DNA of 64,000 nucleotides from positions 1-64,000 of the forward strand of contig JAUHXC010000008.1 in NCBI GenBank assembly GCA_030427205.1. Direction: 5' to 3'. A model generated the notes under the pieces. The model did not search any database. It saw only the letters and a program-made list of their open reading frames with translations, and had not been told where the DNA came from. Origin of the DNA: a bacterium (GTDB lineage Bacteria; Myxococcota_A; Bradymonadia; UBA7976; UBA1532). The position numbers and the translations under genes were made by a program. Shown in pieces: positions 34,419 through 41,462 of the stretch (position 1 is the first letter of the stretch; each line of letters opens with the position of its first letter).

Positions 34419-34508
34419 CCCCACAAAACCGTGGGGACTCAGCCACACTTCATGTGGGATTGGCCCCACGGCGGGTAATTCGAGGACATCATCGACCTCG
34501 ATGTGGGG
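34419..34508. promoter_or_regulatory. Cluster of CCCCAC/GTGGGG half-sites upstream of the sigma-54 promoter
   Basis: Five half-sites lie within 90 bases: CCCCAC 34419-34424, GTGGGG 34431-34436, GTGGGA 34454-34459, CCCCAC 34464-34469 and GTGGGG 34503-34508. Two pair as the 8-base arms CCGTGGGG/CCCCACGG around a second dyad (CCACA...TGTGG). They lie 12 to 100 bases upstream of the -24 box, where an enhancer-binding protein would bind. The same region also precedes the divergent ABC-importer operon. Confidence 0.5.
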
Positions 34509-34649
34509 CATTGCGCCCGGGGCCCCCTCGAACGGCCGCGGTCCGCGCCCGCGGGCGAGCGCGCGTGCCCCCTGTCAATGCGCCGCTGCGCCCGGTAGGC
34601 TGCTGCGACGCCGGACGACCGCCGGCGCTGACATCGAGGTGACGCACCG

Positions 34650-36605
34650 ATGGACGAACCGGGGCTCTTGAGTCGAGGGATGGGCATCGCCGCCCTGCTC
34701 GGCGCGGCGGTGATGCTGTTGATGAACACCTGCGCCATCGACCGGATCGAGAAGCAGGTCATCGAGACCCGGCAGCAGGTCGCGGCGATGGACAAGAAGC
34801 TCGATCGGGTGCTCGCCGCGCGCCAGGGCCGGCCGGTCGCCCGCGCCGCCGAGCCGGGCGCCGCCTGCGCGCCGGGCGACGATCTGGAGATCGAGGTCGC
34901 CGGCTGGGGCGACCGCACCGCCGCGGTGCGCTGCGTCGAAGGCGCCGCCGCCGACGCCCCGCGCACGCTGCTGCAGAAGCCGCGGCCCCAGGGCGATCAC
35001 TTCGTCAACCGGCGCACCCAGCCGCCGGGCTCGCTCAACCGCTACACCACCAACGAGGGCGACGCCCGGCGCATCGCAGAATACGTGCTCGACGCGATGA
35101 TGGACCTCGATCACGCCGACCCGTCGCAGGTCACCCCCTCGCTCGCGGTGAAGTGGGACATCAGCGAGGACAAGCTCACCTACACCTACACCCTGCGCAA
35201 AGGCGTGCTCTTCGCCGACGGGCGGCCGTTCACGTCGGCGGACGTGAAGTTCAGCTTCGACGTGATGCGCGATCCGCAGGTCAAGGCCGACCACCTGCGG
35301 TCGAGCTTCGAAGACGTCGAGGCGCTCGAGACGCCCGACGCGCACACGGTGGTGGTGCGCTATCGCAAGCGCCACTGGGCCGGGCTCTACCGGGTGGGCC
35401 TGGGGCTGCGGGTGCTCAACAAGGGCTGGTACGAGGAGATGATCCCCGAGTTCGCGAAGCGCTATGGGGTCGAGTCATTCGCCACCGAGCCGGGCGCGCC
35501 GGGCTTCGCCGACGTCTTCAACAAGATCAAGTTCCCCTGCCCCGGCACCGGGCCGTATTACTTCCCCGGCGACCGCTACGAGCCGGGCGACAAGGGCGTC
35601 GAGCTGGTGCAGAACCCCTTCTACTGGGGCATCCAGGTGCGCCCCGAGTGGCACAACTTCGAGAAGCACCGCTGGATCTACATCAGCGATCAGGTCGCGG
35701 CGTTCGAGGAGTTCCGCAAGGGCACCTTCGACGTGACCGTCGTCGACCACGCGCAGTGGCAGGACGAGCTGAAAGACGACCCGACCATCGAGCGCCTCGC
35801 CGAGCATCACATCTACGATCACATGGGCCTCGGCCACTCGGCGATCACCTGGAATACCCGCAAGCCGCCCTTCGACGACGCGCGGGTGCGCCGGGCGATG
35901 GTGCACCTGACCGACCGTGAGTGGATGCTGCGCGAGATCGAGCGCGGCATCGGCCACGTCGCGGTGGCCAACTCCAAGCGCATCTATCCGACCTATGGCG
36001 ACCTCGAGCCGCTGCCCTTCGACCCCGAGAGAGCCAAGGCGCTGCTCGCCGAGGCCGGCTGGGCCGATACCGACGGCGACGGCGTGCTCGACAAGGACGG
36101 CAAGCCCTTCGAATGGGAGCTCAAGGTGGGATCGACCCGCCCGATCTACACCCAGACCGCCGGGCTCTTGGAAGACGCCTGCAAGAAGGTCGGCATCCGC
36201 ATGACCCTGCGCACCCTGGAGTGGGCGACGTTCATTCAGGACTTCTACGATCGCAAGTTCGACGCGACCATGCTCTATCACTCCTACTCCGACCCGTTCA
36301 TCGACAACTATGACACCTATCACTCGTCGCAGGACGTGCCCAACGGCGGCAACGCGCCGGGCTGGCACAACGACGAGGCCGACGCCCTGCTCGAGAAGAT
36401 GCGCAGCGAGTTCGACGCCGAGAAGCGGGTCGAGATGTTCCACCGCTTCAACGCCATCTTCCAGCAGGAGCAGCCGCGCATGCTGCTGCTCGAAGCCAAG
36501 GTGGGCGTGCTGGTCAACAAACGCTTCGAAGACGTCGAGATCCAGCCGGTGGGGCTCAAGGCGCACCGCTTCTGGGTCAAGCCCGAGAACGTGAAGTACC
36601 GCTAG
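34650..36605 (+). CDS. ABC importer substrate-binding protein, family 5 (peptide type), membrane-anchored
   Basis: The 651-residue protein has an N-terminal hydrophobic helix (GMGIAALLGAAVMLLMNTC) followed by a short coiled coil (IDRIEKQVIETRQQVAAMDK), so it is tethered rather than lipidated in a standard way. The SBP_bac_5 domain occupies about residues 115-640: PPGSLNRYTTNEGDARRIAE, TYTYTLRKGVLFADGRPFTS, SADVKFSFDVMRDP, HSAITWNTRKPPFDDARVRR and FDPERAKALLAEAGWADTDG. Such proteins deliver oligopeptides or similar ligands to DppB/DppC permeases. It is the first gene of a three-gene operon, 7 bases before the permease. No ATPase gene follows. Confidence 0.92.
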   Translation: MDEPGLLSRGMGIAALLGAAVMLLMNTCAIDRIEKQVIETRQQVAAMDKKLDRVLAARQGRPVARAAEPGAACAPGDDLEIEVAGWGDRTAAVRCVEGAAADAPRTLLQKPRPQGDHFVNRRTQPPGSLNRYTTNEGDARRIAEYVLDAMMDLDHADPSQVTPSLAVKWDISEDKLTYTYTLRKGVLFADGRPFTSADVKFSFDVMRDPQVKADHLRSSFEDVEALETPDAHTVVVRYRKRHWAGLYRVGLGLRVLNKGWYEEMIPEFAKRYGVESFATEPGAPGFADVFNKIKFPCPGTGPYYFPGDRYEPGDKGVELVQNPFYWGIQVRPEWHNFEKHRWIYISDQVAAFEEFRKGTFDVTVVDHAQWQDELKDDPTIERLAEHHIYDHMGLGHSAITWNTRKPPFDDARVRRAMVHLTDREWMLREIERGIGHVAVANSKRIYPTYGDLEPLPFDPERAKALLAEAGWADTDGDGVLDKDGKPFEWELKVGSTRPIYTQTAGLLEDACKKVGIRMTLRTLEWATFIQDFYDRKFDATMLYHSYSDPFIDNYDTYHSSQDVPNGGNAPGWHNDEADALLEKMRSEFDAEKRVEMFHRFNAIFQQEQPRMLLLEAKVGVLVNKRFEDVEIQPVGLKAHRFWVKPENVKYR

Positions 36606-36612
36606 CGCAACG

Positions 36613-38580
36613 ATGAAGGCGTATCTGCTCAAGCGGCTGCTGGCGACGATACCGACGCTGTTCGGCATCACGCTGATCACGTTCATGCTCATCCGCATGG
36701 CGCCGGGTGATCCGGTCTCGAGCCGGTTCGACCTCAGCGGCGGCGGGCCGGGGGCCGACGGCGGCGGCGGCGCGCAGGACGCCGACCGGCTGCAGGATAC
36801 CGCCCGGGCCAAGAAGCTCTTGCTGGGCATGGTGCGCCACGACAATACGCTGCACCGCTGGGCCCCCGATCTCGGCGCGAGCGAAGACGGCGTGGCCCCG
36901 CTCGGCGAACCCGAGCGCCTCGGTGACTTCGACGGCTGGCTGCAGGCGGTCGCGGTCGATCCCGCGGGCAATCGCATCTGGCTCGGCGGGCAGGATCGGG
37001 TCGTCGTCGCCCTCGATCCGGCGACCGGCGGCGAGCGGGCCCGGCTGACCGGCCACGCGGCGCCCATCCGCAGCCTCGACGTGGCGGCCGACGGGACGGT
37101 GGTCTCGGCGGACGACGCCGGCCAGCTGCGCCTGTGGAGCCGCGACGGCACGCCGGGCGCGGTGATCGACGTCGGCGCCTCGGTGACCGAGGTCATCTTC
37201 CTCGACGATACGACGCTGCTCGCCGCCGGCCGGGACGGCCTCATCCGGGCCTACGGGCGCGACGGCCAAGCAGGCCGGATCTACCGCGGACACATCGGCG
37301 CGGTCTTCGCGCTGGCCGCCGACGGCTACGGCGGCTTCTGGTCGGGCGGCGTCGACCGCGTCCTGCGCCGCTGGGCCGCCGACGGCGAGACGCCGACGCT
37401 CACCGACGAGCGCCACGGGCAGGCCATCACCGACATCGCCGCGCTCAAGGGCGAGCTGCTGACCGCCTGCGACGATCGCAAGGTGCGCCGCTTCGCCGTC
37501 GCGCCGAACCCGCGGCTGGCCGACGCGCCGGCGTCCCTCGGCGAGCCGACGGTCTTCGAGGGGCACTACAAGGGCGTCTCGGCGGTGGCCTTCGGCGGCC
37601 ACGGCCGCATCTGGAGCGGCGGCCGCGACGAGACGGTGCGCCTGTGGGACGCCAGGACCGGCGAGCAGCTCGGCGAGAGCCCCTACAACCCCGGCCGCAT
37701 CCACCGCATCGTGCCGCTGACGGCCCTCGGCGACGCCATGGCCGGGCGCATCCTCACCGTCGGCGATACCTGGGTCGAGGTGCCGCTCGTCACCCAATAC
37801 ATCTCGTGGCTCGGCCGCACGCTGACCTTCGACTTCGGGCGCTCGTTCGCCGACGACGAGCCGGTGCTGCGGCTCATCGGCAAGGCCCTGCCGATCACCC
37901 TGGGCCTCAACGCGCTGGCCATCGCCATCATCTATCTGGTGTCGATCCCGCTGGGCATCCTGGCGGCGGTCAAGCGGGCCGGCTGGTTCGACAACATCAG
38001 CAGCGTGGTGCTCTTCCTGCTGTATTCGATCCCCAACTTCTGGCTCGCGACGCTGCTGATCATGTTCCTCAGCTCGGAGCGCAACCTGAACATCCTGCCC
38101 TCGGCGGGGCTCGCCTCACCCGGTGAAGACGACCTGAGCTACCTGCCCTGGCTGTGGGATCGCATCCTGCACCTGGTGCTGCCGGTCACGGTCATGGTCT
38201 ACGCCGGCTTCGCCAGCCTCTCGCGCTACGTGCGCACCTCGATGCTCGAGGCGCTGGGCCAGGACTACGTGCGCACCGCCCGGGCCAAGGGTCTGCACGA
38301 GCGGGTGGTGGTGCTCAAGCACGCCTTCCGCAACGCGCTGGTGACCATCGTCACCCTGGTGGCCAACCTGCTGCCGCGGCTCTTCGGCGGCTCGCTCATC
38401 ATCGAGGTCATCTTCAGCATCAACGGCATGGGCAAGCTGGCCTTCGACTCGATCCTCAGCCGCGACTACCCGGTGATCATGGCCATCACCACGCTCGCGG
38501 CGGTGATGACGCTGCTCGGCATCCTCATCAGCGACCTGCTCTACGGGGTGGTCGACCCGCGGGTGAAGGTGGATCGATGA
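36613..38580 (+). CDS. DppB-like ABC permease with inserted WD40-like beta-propeller
   Basis: The 655-residue protein is twice the usual DppB length. Residues 1-35 are the normal N-terminus and first membrane helix (LLKRLLATIPTLFGIT, LIRMAPGDP). From about residue 395 the DppB sequence resumes (QYISWLGRTLTFDFGRSF), continuing through five further helices and the coupling motif RTARAKGLHERVVVLKHAFR. In between, about residues 105-388, lie WD40-like blades: GHAAPIRSLDVAADGTVVSA with LRLWS, GHIGAVFALAADGYGGFWSG, GHYKGVSAVAFGGHGRIWSG with VRLWD. The loop after the first helix is extracytoplasmic, so the propeller should face the substrate-binding protein. The frame is continuous, with no stop or junction scar. 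Confidence 0.93.
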   Translation: MKAYLLKRLLATIPTLFGITLITFMLIRMAPGDPVSSRFDLSGGGPGADGGGGAQDADRLQDTARAKKLLLGMVRHDNTLHRWAPDLGASEDGVAPLGEPERLGDFDGWLQAVAVDPAGNRIWLGGQDRVVVALDPATGGERARLTGHAAPIRSLDVAADGTVVSADDAGQLRLWSRDGTPGAVIDVGASVTEVIFLDDTTLLAAGRDGLIRAYGRDGQAGRIYRGHIGAVFALAADGYGGFWSGGVDRVLRRWAADGETPTLTDERHGQAITDIAALKGELLTACDDRKVRRFAVAPNPRLADAPASLGEPTVFEGHYKGVSAVAFGGHGRIWSGGRDETVRLWDARTGEQLGESPYNPGRIHRIVPLTALGDAMAGRILTVGDTWVEVPLVTQYISWLGRTLTFDFGRSFADDEPVLRLIGKALPITLGLNALAIAIIYLVSIPLGILAAVKRAGWFDNISSVVLFLLYSIPNFWLATLLIMFLSSERNLNILPSAGLASPGEDDLSYLPWLWDRILHLVLPVTVMVYAGFASLSRYVRTSMLEALGQDYVRTARAKGLHERVVVLKHAFRNALVTIVTLVANLLPRLFGGSLIIEVIFSINGMGKLAFDSILSRDYPVIMAITTLAAVMTLLGILISDLLYGVVDPRVKVDR

Positions 38581-39719
38581 GCAGCGCGCCGAACGAGCAG
38601 CCGAGCGCCGACGCGCCGAGCGAAGAGGGCCCCGCGCAGACCGCCCGCCCGTCGCAGAGCTTCCGGGCGCAGGTCTGGCGCGGGCTGCGCAGAGACATCG
38701 CCGGCATGATCGGCCTGACGGGCATCGCGCTGCTGCTCGTCGTGGCGCTGCTCGCGCCGCTGTTGGCCAACGACCGCCCGATCGTCTGCAAGTACGACGG
38801 CGACATCAAGTTCCCCGCCGTCGCGACCTACGTCGACACCTGGGTGCCCTGGCGCGACCTGCAGTTCGCCATCAAGAGCATCAAGATCGGCGACGCGGTG
38901 CCCTTCAGCGACTTCGACCCCGACCTGGGCGACCGCACCTGGAAGTCGGTGGCCGACAGCGCCGAGATGGAGTGGGCGCTGTGGCCGCCCATCCCCTGGA
39001 GCCCGCGCCAGTTCGACAAAGAGAACCTCAAACAACCGCCCAGCGACGCGCACGTGCTCGGCACCGACGACCAGGGCCGCGACGTGCTCGCCCGGCTGGT
39101 GCACGGATCGGTGGTCGCGGTGCTCGTCGGCGTGGTCTCGATGGGCATCGCCTGCTTCATCGGCATCACCCTCGGCCTGCTCGCCGGCTATTACGGGGGC
39201 AAGATCGACCTGGTGCTCAGCCGCGTCACCGAGATCGTCATCTGCTTCCCAGTGCTCTTCCTGATCATCACGGTGATCGCGTTTCTGCCGCCGTCGGTGC
39301 TCAACATCATGGTCGTCATCGGGCTCAGACGCTGGACGGGCATCTTCCGCCTCATACGGGGCGAGGTCTTCGTGGTGCGCCAGCAGGAGTACGTCACCGC
39401 CGCGGAGGCCCTCGGCGTACCGCCCGGGCGCATCCTCTTCCGGCACATATTGCCCAACGCGGTCGCGCCGGTCTTCGTCACCGTGGCCTTCGGCATCGCC
39501 GGCGCCGTGCTCGTCGAGACCTCGCTGTCGTTCCTCGGCTTCGGCGACCCCTACGCGCCCTCGTGGGGCGAGGTGGTCATGCAGGGGCGGCGCTACGTGA
39601 CCCAGGGCCTGTGGCACCTGACGGTCTTCCCCGGCCTGTGCATCTTCGCGACCCTGACCGCCTTCAACCTCTTCGGCCAGAGCCTGAGAGACGCGATGGA
39701 CCCCAAGCTGCGCCGCTGA
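38577..39719 (+). CDS. DppC-like ABC transporter permease
   Basis: The 380-residue inner-membrane protein starts inside the previous stop (ATGA), so it is co-translated with the propeller-bearing permease. A disordered N-terminus of about 30 residues precedes the first helix (IGLTGIALLLVVALLAPLLA). The first extracytoplasmic loop is long (about 110 residues) compared with ordinary DppC. The core then matches the family: HVLGTDDQGRDVLARLVHGS, GLLAGYYGGKIDLVLSRVTE and the EAA-type loop YVTAAEALGVPPGRILFRHI. It pairs with the upstream permease. Both first loops are enlarged, suggesting they build a shared outside structure. Confidence 0.93.
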   Translation: MSSAPNEQPSADAPSEEGPAQTARPSQSFRAQVWRGLRRDIAGMIGLTGIALLLVVALLAPLLANDRPIVCKYDGDIKFPAVATYVDTWVPWRDLQFAIKSIKIGDAVPFSDFDPDLGDRTWKSVADSAEMEWALWPPIPWSPRQFDKENLKQPPSDAHVLGTDDQGRDVLARLVHGSVVAVLVGVVSMGIACFIGITLGLLAGYYGGKIDLVLSRVTEIVICFPVLFLIITVIAFLPPSVLNIMVVIGLRRWTGIFRLIRGEVFVVRQQEYVTAAEALGVPPGRILFRHILPNAVAPVFVTVAFGIAGAVLVETSLSFLGFGDPYAPSWGEVVMQGRRYVTQGLWHLTVFPGLCIFATLTAFNLFGQSLRDAMDPKLRR

Positions 39720-39783
39720 TGCGGACCAGGCGCGCAGTTCACGCGATGCCCTGCATCGCACCGACAGCAGACGGAGCCAGAGA

Positions 39784-41388
39784 ATGAGCGCCAGCGGCGA
39801 GACCTATTGGGACAAGCGCGGCAAGGGGCACCCCGGCCCGTTCGATACCATCGTCATCGGCTCGGGCATGGGCGGCATGACCGCCGCGGCGATGCTCGCC
39901 GAGTTCGGCCACAAGGTCTTGGTGCTCGAGCAGCACTACGTGCCCGGCGGCTTCACCCACACCTTCAAGCGCAAGCGCTGGGAATGGGACGTGGGCGTGC
40001 ACGCGGTGGGCGAGGTCACCGAGCGCAACATGCCCGGGCGCATCCTCAAGCGGCTGACCGAGGGCCGGCTCGAGTGGGCCTCGCTGGGCGAGCATTACGA
40101 AGAGTTCTACTTCCCCGACGACGTGCGCATCGACTTCCCCGCCACCAAGGAGGGCTTCCGCGCGGCGCTGGTCGGCGCCTTCCCCGACGAGGTCGAGGCC
40201 ATCGACAAGTACTTCGCGCTCATCCGCGAGGTCGGCCGCTCGATGCGCGGCTACTACCTCTCGAAGCTGGCCTCGGGCCCGCTGACGATGCCCGCCGAGC
40301 TGCTGCTGGCGCGCAAGGCCCGGGGCTACCTGCAGCAGACCACCAAAGAGGTCCTCGAGTCGCTGACCGACAACCCGCAGCTGCGCACCGTCTTCGCCGC
40401 GCAGTGGGGCTACTACGGCTCGGTGCCCAGCCGCTCGTCGTTCGCGATGCAGGCGCTGGTGGTGCGCCACTTCATGCGCGGGGCCTACTACCCCGTCGGC
40501 GGATCGGGCGAGATCGCCCGCCACCTGCTGCGCCGGGTCGCCGACGCCGGCGGCTGGACCCGCATCCGGGCCGATGTGGACGAGATCATGATCCACCGCG
40601 GCAAAGCGGTCGGCGTGCGGCTGGCCGACGGCGAGGAGATCCGCGCCGACAACGTGCTCAGCGCCGCGGGCGTGATGTCGACCATCGACCGCCTGCTGCC
40701 CGAGAGCGCCTTGGGTTCATGGGCCCAGCCCATCCGCGACCTGCGCCCCGCCTCGGCCCACGTCTGCCTCTACCTGGGCTTCGAAGGCGACATCACCCAC
40801 ACCGGCGCCGGCTCGGCCAACAAGTGGTTCTGGCACACCTGGGATACCGAATGGGACGTCTGGGACGTCGCGCCCGGCCGCGAAGAGCCCTTCGGCGACG
40901 CGCCGATCCTCTATTGCAGCTTCCCCAGCCTCAAGGACCCGCACCACGACCCGGGCCCCGACCAGCTGCACACCGGCGAGATCGTCACCTTCGTGCCCTA
41001 CGACGTCTTCGACGGCTTCCGCGATGGCAAGTGGATGAAGCGCGGCGAGGCCTACGACGCCTTCAAGCAGAAGATGCACGACGGGCTGTTGAAGCAGTAC
41101 CTGCGCCACATGCCGGGCCTCGAGCCGCACATCAAACACGCCGAGCTGGGCACGCCGCTGTCGACGGAGCACTTCGTGCGGCCGATGAAGGGCTCGATCT
41201 ACGGCATCGAGCCCACCCCCGAGCGCTTCGCCTGCAAGGGCCTGCGGCCCAAGTCGCCGATCCCCGGGCTGTACTTCGGCGGCAGCGAGATCAGCGGCGT
41301 GGGCGTCATCGGCGCGATGATGGGCGGCGTGCTGGCGGCCGCGGCGGTCGAGCCGCGGGCCGGCATGAAGTGGCTGCGGGAGATCTGA
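39784..41388 (+). CDS. FAD-dependent oxidoreductase, RetSat/CrtI-like
   Basis: The 534-residue protein has an N-terminal FAD-binding Rossmann motif (DTIVIGSGMGGMTAAAMLAE, ending VLVLEQH) and the GGFTHTFKRKRWEWDVGVHA segment typical of all-trans-retinol 13,14-reductase and phytoene desaturase-like enzymes. YYPVGGSGEIARHLLRRV and the C-terminal GLYFGGSEISGVGVIGAMMG complete the fold. It probably reduces or desaturates a polyene or isoprenoid; substrate unknown. There is no signal peptide. It follows the ABC operon by 64 bases and could be co-transcribed with it. Confidence 0.88.
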   Translation: MSASGETYWDKRGKGHPGPFDTIVIGSGMGGMTAAAMLAEFGHKVLVLEQHYVPGGFTHTFKRKRWEWDVGVHAVGEVTERNMPGRILKRLTEGRLEWASLGEHYEEFYFPDDVRIDFPATKEGFRAALVGAFPDEVEAIDKYFALIREVGRSMRGYYLSKLASGPLTMPAELLLARKARGYLQQTTKEVLESLTDNPQLRTVFAAQWGYYGSVPSRSSFAMQALVVRHFMRGAYYPVGGSGEIARHLLRRVADAGGWTRIRADVDEIMIHRGKAVGVRLADGEEIRADNVLSAAGVMSTIDRLLPESALGSWAQPIRDLRPASAHVCLYLGFEGDITHTGAGSANKWFWHTWDTEWDVWDVAPGREEPFGDAPILYCSFPSLKDPHHDPGPDQLHTGEIVTFVPYDVFDGFRDGKWMKRGEAYDAFKQKMHDGLLKQYLRHMPGLEPHIKHAELGTPLSTEHFVRPMKGSIYGIEPTPERFACKGLRPKSPIPGLYFGGSEISGVGVIGAMMGGVLAAAAVEPRAGMKWLREI

Positions 41389-41403
41389 CGGCGGGGCGCG
41401 CAA

Positions 41404-41447
41404 CCAGCGGATGAGTTCACCGTAGAGACTCATGTAGCACCCGCTGG
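41404..41447 (+). other. Nested hairpin between oxidoreductase and zincin genes
   Basis: CCAGCGG (41404-41410) pairs with CCGCTGG (41441-41447), and inside it ATGAGT pairs with ACTCAT. The structure ends four bases before the AAGGAGG ribosome site of the 41463 gene. It may end the upstream transcript or influence ribosome access. Confidence 0.5.
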
Positions 41448-41462
41448 ACCAAGGAGGATGGC

